Below are positions 11,041-23,679 of a DNA stretch of 64,000 bases, in pieces. Every line of letters begins with the position of its first letter. Position 1 is the stretch's first letter. Location of the stretch: assembly GCA_018907035.1 (NCBI GenBank), contig JACCIC010000150.1, positions 1,247,001 to 1,311,000 of the forward strand, given 5' to 3'. The translations under genes were made by a program, and so were the position numbers. This stretch comes from Sycobia sp. Sy_11 (lineage: Eukaryota; Arthropoda; Insecta; Hymenoptera; Epichrysomallidae). The notes under the pieces were generated by a model, which saw nothing but the letters and a program-made list of their open reading frames with translations, was not told where the DNA came from and ran no database searches.

Positions 11041-11355
11041 AAGTCGATCGTACGGGCGCGCGGGGCGCAAAAAAATGCGCTTTTTTTCACCCGCCCCGCC
11101 GAACCCAGATAAACGTAACAATGTCGATCATTATCGCCAAATGACGTCGTGATTATTCTATATCCACCCCTCTCGAAAAGCCATTGTTAATGTAATCCCT
11201 GCAACAGACGTAAAAGCTCGCTCGCGCCCGCGCGCGCTCGCTGGCTCGCGTCCGGTAATTTGCGCAAACGCGAATATCAGTTTACGTGAAACGCGAGTTT
11301 TATTACATACATGCGCTTGGCAGTGTGTGTGCGCGCCAGAGAGGGCACGGACTGA

Positions 11356-11443
11356 AGGGAGAGGAGAGAGCGAGAGCGGGAACGAGAGAGAGAGAGAGAG
11401 GGAGAGAGAGAGAGAGAGAGTGAGAGAGAGAGAGAAAGAGAGT
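11356..11443. repeat. (GA)n microsatellite, interrupted
   Basis: GA array with GG and TG interruptions. Confidence 0.95.
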
Positions 11444-12146
11444 AGTCGCGCGAAGTTTTGCGAGTGACAGGCGCCGCCCGGACCTCCAAATCATAATTTG
11501 CTTTTTTATTTTATCGGCCAAGCGGAAAACGTAACCAAGCCCCTGCTCTGTCTCTGTCTCAGTGGCGCCTTCTCTCTTTCGGGCACGTACGCGCGCGCTC
11601 GCTCGCTCGCGCGCGTAAAGTCCGACGAGAGGAGGGAGAAAAATTGCGACAGAGAAATAGCGCGTGTGCGCGCGGAAAGAGGGCGAAAGAGGGCACGGGA
11701 GACACAGTTAGAGAAAGAGGGCGAGCGAGAGCGAGAGAGAGAGAGAGAGAGGGCGCGATAGAAGAGTTCGACACGGGCGAACGAGCGGGCGGGGGGAAGG
11801 GGCGCATTCGAGGGCCGGAGAGGCGCGCGCGGGGGCGGCGGCGGCGGTGGCGCGGCTCGCCGGCTAGGCCAGAGAGCGAGCCGGGCCGCCCTCACCCGCT
11901 CGAGCCGCCACCGCCGTCCCGGCCGCCCCGCTAGATATAAAATCCGCGATTTTAAAGCATTTTAGTATCGATCCCCGTTTTTAGCACTAGTCGCGGGGCT
12001 TTCTATTGGCGGCGGGGTTGTACCGGCGGCCCGCGCGGTGGGGGCTGATTTCTCCCTTCCCTCTCGTTCTTTTTCCCGCGCGCACGCCGCGGCTCGGCGC
12101 CGTGTGCGCGCGGGGGCGAGTGAGACGGCGAGGGTGGGCGATAGAA

Positions 12147-12148
<2 letters not shown>

Positions 12149-12188
<40 letters not shown>
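12149..12188. repeat. (GA)n microsatellite
   Basis: About 17 GA units. Confidence 0.96.
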
Positions 12189-12189
<1 letters not shown>

Positions 12190-12352
12190 ATCGTAGCGCC
12201 GCGCGCGAGACGAGCGCGCAGAGACAGAAAGGGAGAGATAAAAAGAGGGATGGGAAGGGAGTGGGGAGGGATGGGGGAGTGCGCGGTGTGTGCGTATAGC
12301 GCGTAGTTACGCGAGATGTATAAGTGCGTAAATGCATAATATAATTCATGTA

Positions 12353-12379
12353 AGGGGGGTGGGGAGAGGGGTAGGGGGA
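12353..12379 (+). other. G-quadruplex-prone tract
   Basis: Four G runs of 4-6 bases are separated by loops of 1-3 bases. Confidence 0.75.
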
Positions 12380-12559
12380 CCGAACGAGCGCCCCCTGCGC
12401 CCGCGGGTGGGAAAAAGATGGGGCGAGAAATGGAAGGGAGAGAGGGTGGAAGGGCGGGAGGGTGTGGGAGTTTGACCCGACTGACGCGGGGGCGCCCGCG
12501 CTTTTACATTTCACCCTTTGATTTTACTGTAGGAACGAAAAACATTCGTTCGCGATCTG

Positions 12560-12564
<5 letters not shown>

Positions 12565-12606
<42 letters not shown>
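12565..12606. repeat. (TA)n microsatellite
   Basis: About 20 TA units. Confidence 0.97.
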
Positions 12607-12607
<1 letters not shown>

Positions 12608-13380
12608 CTTTGCCTTTTTTGGATGTAATCGAGCCCGCTCCCTCGAAATTAACATTGCTGAAATTTTGCATTATTCATTATTGATCGTTAGTTTTTTTCT
12701 CTCTCCTTTTTTATCTCTGACAATTCTCTCTTCTCCCCCCGCCCCCCGTGAATGCCCGTCCACCGGTCGGCCTGCGTACTTACAGGGCTGCATTATCGGG
12801 GAACGGGTAAAAGGAAATTTATATTTTTGGTATTTGAATTTTGAATGCTGTACTGCGCGCCGCTGGCCTTAATTCGATATCCGAGGGGGATATTACTTTA
12901 CAAAATTGAAGCTTTTCAATGTACCGAAAATTATCATGAATTCTACTGTATTTATATTGACAAAATAAATGGTAGTTCAAAGAAAATATTGTAATTTATT
13001 TGAAACCCAAAATTCATTCCCACTGCCCGGCTGCTAATAATTAAAATCTATACCGGGAATATTTATTATTAATTTCGAATTTTACCGTTTGGAATTTTGA
13101 GGAAAGCATTACTCGTGTTACTTTTGTGAATAATGTATATACATATATAAAAATATATATTTTTTTACGCATACAAAATTCATAATATAACAAACATAAA
13201 TGAATTCGAACAAAAACAATTACAAAAATCGACGTACATCGGCTGGTTCTGCGCAGAACTGATTGAAGCGCGAAGGAAAAATTTTCTTTTTTCAGCAAGC
13301 AAAATATTGACGAAAATCATAAGGGTATATATAGAGATGTTTCAAATTAAAAATATATGAACATGATATTTTTCTGCGTC
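12607..13380. other. Mixed to AT-rich linker with a small GC-richer island
   Basis: A GC-richer patch lies at 12740-12890, inside otherwise AT-rich sequence. On the minus strand it offers a GTAAGT motif (plus-strand ACTTAC at 12779-12784) and overlapping short open frames. No family is recognised and no gene is called. Confidence 0.5.
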
Positions 13381-14300
13381 TACAGCCGCGGCGCAGGATA
13401 GCCGAAAAAAACATATTTTTTTACGTCAAGCATTATCGATATGTTATTTCTCAACTTATTGTTTGTTTCACGGCGGCGAAAACACGGCCGTGTGCCATTT
13501 CCGAGTGGACCGAGCGCTATCGTAAAACACGATAAAAACAAAACAGAGCGCATTAGAATCCCCGAAATTCCGGACGGCTTTACAATTGCCCACTCGTCCG
13601 CCTCGCACCCCAACCCTCGACGCCTCGCCGAGCGGCCGAAGGAGCCCCGGCGATATTGCAAAGCAGCCGGGCCGCGTCGCGCGTAAAATATTTACGCCCG
13701 GCCTGCCGCGCCGCGAAACAATTCGATTCTCTGGAGGAGGCCGTGCGCAAACACGTCAGCCGCGCGAATTTATCGGCGCCCCGTCAATGCGCATCGGCGC
13801 GTCGTTAATAAATTGATTTTGCGAAAGCGCGCGTAAAATCGTCCCCGGGGCAACGGGTCGCCCCGGCCCTTTCTCTCCATTTTCGAATCGTCTCGGCCGT
13901 CCCGCTTTCCGCGCCCGACGCGCGCTTTTCCTTTGAATTTCCGCGGGGAATCGTCCCGTTGCCCTCGTAGACGAGAGCCCGCGGCCGATGAATTCGGGGT
14001 TTGTAGGGGGGGGGGCGTGCGCGCGCATTCGTTACACCACGTGTTTATGTGGATGGAGTACGTGTTCCCGAAGGGACACGCCGGTCTAGACCCGACCGGG
14101 ATCACTTAGTAGTACTGGGCGCATTCGAAACTCAACCAAGCCGGGCGTTCGGAAAACATTGTTAAATTCGAGAAATAAAATTGCTGTTAACCAAATGTTA
14201 ATTATCGCTGATTTATCTTCGTCTTTGCGCTGTGATTCAGCTTCTCCTACTTGGAATCACTTTTCGGAATCACGGGCTGCATTTAGACGCACGCGTATAG
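13380..14300. other. Non-repetitive CpG-rich island
   Basis: Seven hundred bases of unique CpG-rich sequence, with open frames on both strands (for example 13756-14028 and 13770-14105 minus; 13441-13686 plus). Overlapping open frames in several phases point to stop-codon depletion rather than coding. Two adjacent hairpins lie at 14061-14099. A regulatory element is more likely than a gene. Confidence 0.5.
14061..14099. other. Two adjacent short hairpins
   Basis: CGTGTTCCC-GAA-GGGACACG (one bulged T) is followed directly by CCGGTC-TAGACCC-GACCGG. Confidence 0.6.
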
Positions 14301-14540
14301 TCAGGTCTCCCGTGTAACTGACGAATACCTGCCGGGTGTGATCTTCTTCTCTGTCTTCGGCGTCCCAGCCGCCTTCCCGCGCCCCGGACTTCTTCTCAAG
14401 CATTTTTCAGTAAACACGCCAGGGGGAATTCGCTTATAAAAAAAAAAAAATAAATAAAATAACCCTCCGCCACCGAACCGAGGAAGGCGAGGGTAGACAC
14501 GGTGGGTGGCGAGGTGAAAACGGCCGGCTCTGCGCACATT

Positions 14541-14543
<3 letters not shown>

Positions 14544-14600
<57 letters not shown>
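14544..14600. repeat. (TA)n microsatellite
   Basis: About 28 TA units. Confidence 0.97.
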
Positions 14601-14601
<1 letters not shown>

Positions 14602-14920
14602 CAGGACCCAACGCCTCTTCTTTCTTTCTAGCTGTATGTTCCACCCTCTTTATTCACCCCGTCCCCCTCCCGCCGCCATCTCTTCTACTTTTATCTCTTC
14701 CTCGCGTATGTATGTATAGGGAGGCGCGCGCGAGAGGAGCCCGGGACCGGGGACCCTCCTACGCTATGTGCGCCGGGGGGCGCGCTCCTACCGTCGGCCA
14801 CCCTGCGTGTTTCACCCCTTTTTCCGCTCCTTCATCCTGCGCACACACAGAACGCGCGCGCGCGCGCGTCGTTGACCGTCGTGGAGCGCGCTGCCGCTAT
14901 ATGATGCGCGTGCCTTCTTC

Positions 14921-14934
14921 GTCTCTCTCCCTCA

Positions 14935-14966
<32 letters not shown>
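14921..14966. repeat. (CT)n microsatellite
   Basis: Interrupted CT array, about 20 units. Confidence 0.95.
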
Positions 14967-15329
14967 GTCTTTCTCTGTCGCTCCCTCTCTCGTGCCCTCT
15001 TTTTCTATTAATAGGCGGAAAGCCAGGCGAAAGCGCGCTTTCGCTCTCACCAACCCGGCGCACCCTCTCCTCGCGTTCGAAGGGAATAAATTTCTGCAAA
15101 GGAAAAGAGAGTCTCCTATGCACTGCGCTATACTACTCGATCTATATATATATATATATATATACACACACAGTGCTTCTTGCGCGCTCATGTCCAAAAA
15201 TATATCCGCAAGCCGAGAGACTGCAGAGAGAGATATAGAGGGAGGGAAAGAGAGAGCGAGGGGATTTAATCCACGCTCCGCTACTCGGGCCCGCACGTTT
15301 ACTTTTTTTTTTATTTTTTATTTTTTTTT

Positions 15330-16480
15330 TGTGTGCACTGCCCCACACCTGCCAATTAAACACGTTACCGCGAGAAATTCCGAAGCAGAGATTTTCACGC
15401 CTGTATTTTTTACTTTTTTTTTTTTTTTGATTCTTTTCCCAATAAAATTACACTCGATATTTTTGTTGATCGCTAGACCACTTTATACGAGTATAATACA
15501 ATTGAAATTTTTGTTGGATAAAAAAAAAAGAGAAAAAGAAAAAAAGATGAAACGATGGAACGTTTATCATTTTTCAATTTGCTCGGGGAAAGAAATTTTG
15601 CATCCTAGCTCTGCTACCGTTTTTACAATTAACGCAGAAACATTCCATCGTATGTATTTAAATAAAATTTTGAAATTTATGCGCTTCATTTAAAAATTCG
15701 GAGTGTTTCAGATAATTTAATATATTTCGTTGTATTGTAACAAAACGATGTAGCCTCTTTATTTTGTTTTATTATTATTATTATTCCGGCTTGTAATATA
15801 ATTTTTAATTAATGTGGAAATTTCATTTGAAAAATTTGAAATAAAGAATTAATATTCATTCAAAATTATATATTTATTTTGAAAATAAAATATATTAACG
15901 TTTTTCCATAATATTTCTTTTAATAGTAAATATTAGTTATATCGAATTATTCCATAAATATTAATTATTAATTACTTTTATATAATGAAAAAGTTAATGT
16001 AGAATGACATATACAGTTTTAAAGAGTCAACTTAATTATACCATAACGTTATGAAAAAATTCTTTTATTATCATTACAATACTGTACGAAGTATTGTACT
16101 TTTATTAACGATGTTGAACAGCAGGGCTCGCTTTAAATTCTAAAATCACATATTGTTAAAATGCTGTCGTTGTCATCAAAATGCCACTTGATTAAAAATC
16201 GCTAAAACTGCCCACTGCTTTTGTTGCGGCGATATAAACTATGTACATTTTTCCCATAAATAACAAAGGGAATCAAAAATTCGTAGACAGATTTATTGGC
16301 CGAAATAAAAATGTAAACGATAAACATGGGATAAAATATTAGGCGATTGTTTTGAACAAAAAAAAAAAAAAAAGAAGATTTTAGTAATTTATCTTCGTAT
16401 TTCCATAACTACAATTTAAACAAAAAAAAAAAAAAAGGAAAAAAAGAAAAAAAAGAGCCCCGCCGGTGCTCGTAAATAAC
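15330..16480. other. AT-rich stretch with poly-A/T tracts
   Basis: No gene. Poly-A tracts at 16360-16374 and 16421-16455; short T tracts at 15303-15332 and 15414-15429. Confidence 0.7.
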
Positions 16481-16590
16481 ATACATTAAGCCCATTAACT
16501 ACTTAAAATTCATCGTGCAATGTGGAGAGAGTGTCTTTATGTAGCGGTGAAACACCGGCGCAACTATTGTCTCCCTCTTCCCCCTGAGCC

Positions 16591-16596
16591 TAGAGA

Positions 16597-16645
<49 letters not shown>

Positions 16646-16647
16646 GC
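16591..16647. repeat. (GA)n microsatellite
   Basis: About 26 GA units, then GACAGA decay. Confidence 0.96.
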
Positions 16648-16798
16648 ATAGACAGAGACAGATAACGGACGGAGGGTGAAGTACTTCGTACTTCGATGAA
16701 GACGCGCCCGCGCGCCCTTCGCGCAAAGGCGTTCGAAAAAGGCGGCGGACCTGCCCGTCCGCGCTTCGCCGGGGCATCCCTCGCACAGAGACAGGGGT

Positions 16799-16800
<2 letters not shown>

Positions 16801-16839
<39 letters not shown>

Positions 16840-16864
16840 GAGCGAGAGAGAAAGAGAGAGAGAG
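16801..16864. repeat. (GA)n microsatellite, interrupted
   Basis: GA array with GGTGAGCGAG interruption. Confidence 0.95.
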
Positions 16865-17404
16865 CGAGCTGGCGAGAGTAGGCAAACGAGCCTCGGCCGC
16901 TCGGAGAGATAGACACAGGACTTTCATTTCGCGAGGACTTTGCGCCGCCCGTGCGCGCGAGGGGCCGCGCGGAGGCCGGCGGCGTGGTCGGAGGGGGGGA
17001 GGGTTTGGTCGGCAGCGACAAGAGCCAAGCAAAGGAAGGAGCGGGCGAGCGCGCGCGGCGAGAGCGCGAGAGGGACGGCGCGATACCCGGTATAGGGGAG
17101 GGAAAGGTCCCTCTATAGAAAAATCCATAAAGTTATAAAATGTGCGGAGAGCGAAATAGTACGTACCGCGCAGATTAGTTATGAAAATATAAAGGGACCG
17201 GGCGCGGGCGGACGAGGGAGTCGCGGAGGAAGGGAGACGAGGACGAGGGAAGTCGGGGCGGTGGGTGGGTGCGCTCGGGGACGAGGAGGGGTGACGTCGC
17301 GGCAGCCGAGCGCGAGCGGACGAGGGTGGCTGAGAGGGCTCAACTTTTCCAGCTACGTATACCCTTCGCTCGCCTCCCTCCTTGGCTTCTGTAACGCGGC
17401 TTGG

Positions 17405-17439
<35 letters not shown>

Positions 17440-17719
17440 GCCTTCCCTTCTCTCTCCCTCGCTCCGCTCGTCCTTCTCGCTCTCCTTGTCTCCGCGCTCC
17501 TCTCTCCTCGCGAGCCTCCTCGTTTTCTTTTTTTCGTCTTCTTTTTTTTCTCGAGCTCGCCTAGGGAAAGGCTTTTCGGTCGCGCTCTCTGTCTCCTTCT
17601 TTTATCTCCCTCGCGCGTTTCGTAAACCACATTTGAATTGGCATTTTTAGCGAGCTTAAAAACACACCGGATTTACAACCTTGAAGGTGCCTCAGCCTTT
17701 CTCTCTCTCTCTCTCCCGA

Positions 17720-18535
17720 CCTTCCCCGCCCCCCCAGCCCCATATATCTATGACTCCCTTCTTTTCCATCCTCTTTGGGAAATATGACGGGAGCGCGGAC
17801 CGTGCGCGGTCGCATTCTTTTTCACTCAAAATTTCTAGCTTCTTTAAAAGTGTAATTAATTCCCGACGAATTGCCGGAGCGGCGCTTATTTTATTTATTT
17901 TCTCCTTTTATGTTAAATATTTTCCGCGGGGAATTTTCATTATTAGTGGTTCTTTTTAGCCTTTCTTAATACCAAAAATGTCTTTTTAGCGTTTAGTCGA
18001 TGTTAGCCGTAACATTTTGCATAATATTATTCGGTATTTACAGAGAAGCAAATATTCTCGTTTTTTTTTTTCTTGAAAAATTTACATTTTAATAAGAGGT
18101 AGGTTTTTTCAATAGAACTCTTTTATTAAAACATTTTTTTTCACTCTATACTGTTATAATTATGATTTAATATTTATTTGCGCTTTTTCATTTTTGTTTC
18201 TTTCTTTCCAGCCTCGCGGGCAACTATCTTTCAAGCACATGCAGTACACAAAGCTTTTAAATTGTCTTCTCGATACATTTGTGAAATGGTCGGTTTGTTT
18301 AAATCGTTAAGTTTCTTGGAAATATAAAAATTCCATATATTATGAAACGTGAAACGCTTACCATTTTGACATATTATTATGCAAAATATAATAGCATTGT
18401 TCAAATCCGCAACGTCTTTTCACCGATAATTTCCGTTCGTTTTAAAAAGGATAATTTTTCATCGAAACAACGATGATTCACTACACGATTATGAGCGGGC
18501 AAAGAGTTTTGCGCTTAAAACCGTAATGAAAATCT
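17720..18535. other. AT-leaning linker
   Basis: No established gene. A 10-base direct repeat TCTTTTTAGC occurs at 17951 and 17981. It contains the weak terminal-exon candidate at 18212-18326. Confidence 0.5.
18212..18326 (+). CDS. Weak candidate terminal exon
   Basis: A strong polypyrimidine tract (TTTTTGTTTCTTTCTTTCCAG, AG at 18210-18211) is followed by a frame open for 37 codons to TAA (18324-18326). The frame includes ATIFQAHAVHKAFKLSSRY. No protein family is recognised and no partner exon is visible. Frames of this length occur often by chance, so only the splice-acceptor quality sets it apart. It could equally be non-coding. Confidence 0.15.
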
Positions 18536-20230
18536 TTTTCGTTGAACGATATAGCGGTCGAGGCAGAGGGGGGTTGGGCAGGGGCAGGCGGAATATCTTT
18601 TCCAGCCTATAACAATTTTCAGCAAAAGAATATGAAGATAAAGTGGTCGGACTAAAAGATGAAAGTCTAAGAAGTGAGTATCGATCTCATCTGCGGGGAT
18701 ATTCGAAGCCCCGGCAACTTTTTCGATAAAACTCAGAAGGAACTCATTCCCCTTTAGACGGAATCCAATAGCGTATAGGATAGATTGTGGTGGTGGTGGG
18801 GGGAGTTGGGGGCGGAGGGGGGGGAGGGCGGTTGGCAGCAAGACTCGCGACAGTTTCCTCCCGCGTATATGGCGCATTGTAGCCCCGAAAAATTTATTTA
18901 CAGAACAGAAATTCTCTACCCCAACCGAGCAAGACTTATTTGCTCCGTCGAAACTCATCGTGTAAGAAAAATATCTGTTTCTGTAGGAGACCGCCGAACT
19001 TTGGACCCCTCCGCGCATTTGTGGACTTTCAATTAATGTTTTGCTTTAGAATACACATTCACGGAAACGCGCCCAGATACGCGCGCGCGCCCACCCACAC
19101 GCACACACATAGACCAGGAGGAAAATAAACTAAGCGAATCCATTCCGAAAGTATACGAAAAATTCCTCCCCGGAGCCCGGGATCAAAATATTTTATGGTT
19201 TTATGAACTTTTGCAATTACTACGATAAAACAGTTAGTTTTAATCGTTATTATTCATACAGGAGGATAAATTTTGAAAATTTTCGACGAACAATTTCTAT
19301 TAAAATTTTTCGGCAAAGTTAGTCGCTTAAATGTTTTCGGTTTATAGAATTTTCCAAAAATTAAACTATTTCTAAAATTGTAATAAAACGCCGGGAATAA
19401 TGTAATAAGGGCGAAACTTTTCCCGGGCAGTGGGGAGGGATTTTCCAGTAAAAATTGCGCCACGCAAACGTGAATATATTAATAAAATGAATTACGGGAG
19501 ACGGGCGATTTTTAAGTTGTAAAATTGGGAAAGGGCGACATAAGTTCCCACTTGATCATATTTATTTATCCCAGCTGCGCTGGATCGAGAACAACGAGCA
19601 ACAGCAGCACAAACTTCATCTCCGTACTAACGTTAGGGATTCGCTATTTTGGAAAATAGCGCAGGAGGGTCGTAAGAAGAACGGGGGGGGGGAATACGTC
19701 GTGGGCGGCAATGAAAGCCCCATCGAGACCCAAGCCTGCCACTTCTCGTTCATACGTCCGGGAAAAATTTCGGCTACTCTTACCGATGAATAACAGGGGG
19801 GGGGGTGGCAAGAAATCACTAAATTAACGAAGAAACGATGAAAGCGCGAAAATGACTTTCGTTCGTTTAACCACCGGCAATCGTTACAGGGCTCAGTAAA
19901 GACGTTGCTTTGTTCATTTTCGACCGTGCGTTACGGCGGCCTTGGGCGTTTTGTATACGGCGTCAGGGGGAATATTAATCGTTTCAAAGGTCTCGAGATC
20001 TTTGGCGGTTGTGGGGGAACGAGTGGACAACTTTTTCTTTTTTGTTTTTGAATCACTTTGCAAACATTATGCACGTCCCTGTCTTTTTTGATTTTATTGC
20101 AGCGAGCTTGGGTGCATATTCGCGACTTCCACTTATGAAATTATTAAAAAAGAAAAAATGAACAATGGCCTAGTCGTATAAAATTAATAAAAAATGTCGT
20201 TTGAAAAAAAATCAGCCTCATCTTATAATT
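18535..20230. other. Mixed unique sequence
   Basis: No gene. A G-rich tract at 18788-18835, AT-rich sequence at 19130-19560, and moderately GC-rich unique sequence elsewhere. The minus frame at 18515-19018 has no known motif and crosses the G-rich tract. Confidence 0.55.
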
Positions 20231-20231
20231 A

Positions 20232-20234
<3 letters not shown>

Positions 20235-20282
<48 letters not shown>
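20235..20282. repeat. (TA)n microsatellite
   Basis: About 24 TA units. Confidence 0.97.
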
Positions 20283-20284
<2 letters not shown>

Positions 20285-20456
20285 CACGTACACAGACACA
20301 CGCCATGGAAGCTGCTTTGTCGGAAAGAGTTGCGGCTTCGGCCGATGAAAAAATGGGGGGAATAGATATAGACGAAATTTCGCCGACCTTATGCCAGAGC
20401 TGCGTATATATAGGATTCATTTGTCAGAAAAGCTCGTGCGCGAAATAACTATATAT

Positions 20457-20460
<4 letters not shown>

Positions 20461-20509
<49 letters not shown>
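20461..20509. repeat. (AT)n microsatellite
   Basis: About 24 AT units, only about 180 bases from the previous TA array. Confidence 0.97.
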
Positions 20510-20515
<6 letters not shown>

Positions 20516-20657
20516 CATCTATACGAGATATCGCGAACTTCGGCAACACCGGTGTGCTTCATGCATAATTCAATCAGAGTTAGACTAGAAACGTCAATAC
20601 AGCTCGCAGATTATTTCTTTTCCCGGGCTGCTACATTCCCCGTCTCGACGGTTCTCG

Positions 20658-20688
<31 letters not shown>

Positions 20689-21028
20689 GCTCTCTTTTTC
20701 CCTCTCGCTCACTCCTCCAGCTTTACCAGCCCTGGTCTATCCGACCCTCCTTCTCCATCCCTCTCCCTCTCTCTATCTCCCTCTTTCCCTGCCGTTCGTC
20801 GGTCTACACGTTTCTCTTTTCACCGTCGCTAAAACTCCCGCCCTAATCTTCTCCCTCTCGCTCTTACTCATTTCGCCGATATAACGGCGGCGGCCTCCGC
20901 ACCGCGTTCGCGCGCTCTAAAAAGAGAAAGAGTGAGAAAGAGGGAGAGAAAGAGAAAGAGAGCTCGACGCGCTGCCAGCGAAAAAGGAGGTAACGCGAAT
21001 GAAGGACAAAAAGCGGGAGTTAGTGATA

Positions 21029-21032
<4 letters not shown>

Positions 21033-21083
<51 letters not shown>

Positions 21084-21086
21084 GGG
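21033..21086. repeat. (GA)n microsatellite
   Basis: About 22 GA units, then GA-rich decay. Confidence 0.96.
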
Positions 21087-21328
21087 AGAAAGAGTGAAAA
21101 AGGGAGAGGCGGAGATCGCGGCTCCTCTCCTCTCCTAGCACCTAGCTCCCCTCGCCTATCCATTCGTTTATCCCCACCCGCGCTTCTTTTATATTTTAAT
21201 CAACTAATTCTGCGCACTGCGTACATTTATTGCGCCCTTTTGGACGCGCCGCCGACGCCGTCGACGCGCCTGTCTGTGAATATATGCGCGCGCTACTACA
21301 CATACGTCTCGTGTATTCAGCATCGCAA

Positions 21329-21333
<5 letters not shown>

Positions 21334-21416
<83 letters not shown>

Positions 21417-21418
21417 GA
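21334..21418. repeat. Compound (AT)n(GA)n microsatellite
   Basis: About 23 AT units directly followed by a GA array. Confidence 0.97.
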
Positions 21419-21551
21419 GGCGGTGAGTCCGAGCGCGCGGCCGTGACCATTCCGCGTTTTAATTGTGAGATGAGTCTCGCCGCTGATTCGATGGGATTTT
21501 TTTCACCCCGACCAATGAGAGCTCGATCATTGGCGCGTGAATCGAGATGTA

Positions 21552-21553
<2 letters not shown>

Positions 21554-21606
<53 letters not shown>

Positions 21607-21618
21607 ATACATATATGT
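21554..21618. repeat. (TA)n microsatellite
   Basis: TA array with TATG and TACA ends. Confidence 0.96.
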
Positions 21619-21779
21619 ATTTCCGCGACGAGCGAGCTCCTCGCATTTTCGAGGCCGGTTAATTTTTAAACGGGATTTTTCTCCACACCTCGGACCCGCG
21701 CGGCAATCCCTCTCCGATCCGCCGCGCTTTGTTCACTGTGTCCTCCTCGTAGCGCTAGTCTAACTTTACCTGTCGAGTT

Positions 21780-22740
21780 TTCACCCCCCCCCCAAACCCC
21801 AACGACCTGTCTCAGTCGCCGTTATTATATTTGTAACTGCCTTATCCGCCCGCCGGGCACGCTTTAGCCGTGTATTTTTTTGTCCTTTTGCCCCTCTGTT
21901 TTTCTTATTTTTGTTTTTTTTTTCTTGTTTTCCTCCCGCCCTTCCTCGTAGCCCGTTCGTCGATCTAGCGTCCAGTGGGTTGGGGTTAACGGGAACATAG
22001 GAATTTCAAGAATTGCCCGTCGCGCTTTTTTCGATCGTTGCCGGCCGTTTCGTTTTGTCGCGCTGCTCCCCGCTGGCTCGACGTCAGAGATAAAGATAAT
22101 AACAAAACGAAACTAGGTACGGTGACCTTACTAATTAAAAATAATCCTCAAAAAAAAGGGGAGGGGACGTGAAAAAATTCGCGTCTATACGTTCGCGGGT
22201 AATGCTTGTGCGCACAGTTAACGGCGTAAGGATAAAATAATGCTAATGCAGACGTTATTTGTTAGTTCCCGCAATTATCTAGATTTACGAGCGCAAAGCC
22301 AGCGGAAAGCTAACGAAATATTAGAAGTCGAATCGTTCGAACCGCCGCGTTATGATTTAAAGTTGAATTCCAAACATTGCGATAAATCAGTTATTTTTCG
22401 GGATTGAAGGGGGTAGGGGGAGGATGCGTTTTCCGCGCGGCGTGCTACTTGTACAAACAATCGGGGCTCCCGCTGCGTGGAGCGGCGATTTTTTTCCTCT
22501 CTATCCTCCCCCACCCGCCAACCGGTATTAAAAGCGGTTTTTTTATTTTTTTTATTTTCGGGGCGCTTAAAAATTAATCTACGACGTGCGCGATCCGTGG
22601 CTCGCGCCCGCATCAATTTTTCCGCGGGTTAATAATAGGCGCGCGATCTATAAATAGAACGTGTTTCGATAATAAATTGCGCGTTGAATGGCGAATGAGA
22701 ATTTTGTGAATTTTAGCGGCGCGATCGGATTAGGGGGGTA
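21780..22740. other. Unique mixed-composition sequence
   Basis: No gene. Short poly-C and poly-T runs at 21784-21930, otherwise non-repetitive. The minus frame at 22350-22616 has no known motif. Confidence 0.55.
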
Positions 22741-23599
22741 AAGGATTCAAAAAATAAAAAATAAAAAATAAAAACAAAAAAACAAAAATTGTCAATGAGA
22801 GGCAAAGTAAAAATGTATCGCTTAGAACGGCGTATTTTAATTAGAGATTTGGAAAAAAGTAAGAGAGCGTTAGTCGAGCACAAGCTAAAATTTCCTTGTA
22901 TTTTCTTCAGTTGCCCGTTAATTAATTAATACTCCAGAAAAATTATCTTAGTCCGTGTATTATTAGATTAATTGCGTATAGGTTATGAATACTATAAAAT
23001 ACAAATGTATTTCTCTTCGCTGATGAAGTAAGCATAAGATGCACGTTTCTAGTTAAACAATACTATCGAAAAAGTGAATTATAGATTATAGTCACGAGTT
23101 ATTATCATTAAAAAAATGCGTTTCTATTATATTCCATTTAAAAGCACAACGTAAAGTTAACTTTTGTATGAAATCTAATATTACATATTGGTTGCTAAAG
23201 TACGTGATTTAGTTTCATTTTTTTTTCTTCAAATGTTAAACAAGCGCGTCCCGACGACGTCTAACGAACGAGAAATGGGCAATCATCAGTATCAGATATA
23301 TGTCTCTTTCTCGAGATTTTATTCAATTTTCGTACCTTGGGATATCTCGCTATCTTTCGCTCTACGAATGCCCGATTGGTTAAACGACTTCTCCGCCCTA
23401 CCGTCTGGCCATCCAAATTGTTCTTTATGTTGTTAGATGATAGGATATACAGTTCTTTAAATGCGGAGTCTTCCGCTCTGCTTTAAATATCTCTTTAACC
23501 ACATCGTTTCCAATAATATACTGATTTAATTATTTAGAGAATCCCTGTTAGCAGAAAAGATATCAGCCCAGCTTTCGGATCTAGCTAAAATTATTTTCG

Positions 23600-23600
<1 letters not shown>

Positions 23601-23679
<79 letters not shown>

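Larger units (their letters stand above)
11040..12540. other. CpG/GA-rich island
   Basis: Strongly CpG-rich with GA arrays at 11356-11443, 11726-11752 and 12149-12188, and a G-rich tract at 12353-12379. Frames here are repeat translations or are rich in R, A and P on both strands. No gene is supported. Confidence 0.65.
14300..15330. other. Mixed island with TA, CT and GA arrays
   Basis: (TA)n at 14544-14600, (CG)n at about 14852-14868, (CT)n at 14921-14966, (TA)n/(CA)n at 15142-15172. Frames here run through the arrays and are not genes. Confidence 0.6.
16480..17720. other. CpG/GA-rich island
   Basis: Two GA arrays (16591-16647 and 16801-16864) flank about 150 bases of CpG-rich unique sequence. 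CT-rich low complexity covers 17406-17560. Long frames on both strands are repeat translations. Confidence 0.65.
20510..21780. other. CT/GA-rich and CpG-rich block
   Basis: (CT)n at 20661-20688, CT-rich low complexity to 20870, (GA)n at 21033-21086, (TA)n then (GA)n at 21334-21418, (TA)n at 21554-21618. No gene; the frames are repeat translations. Confidence 0.65.

Noticed and set aside
13770..14105. 111-codon minus-strand frame in a CpG island
   Set aside because: Several other frames on both strands are open over the same bases; no domain.
14624..14636. TCTAGCTGTATG resembling the 3' part of miR-9
   Set aside because: The seed region TCTTTGG is absent.
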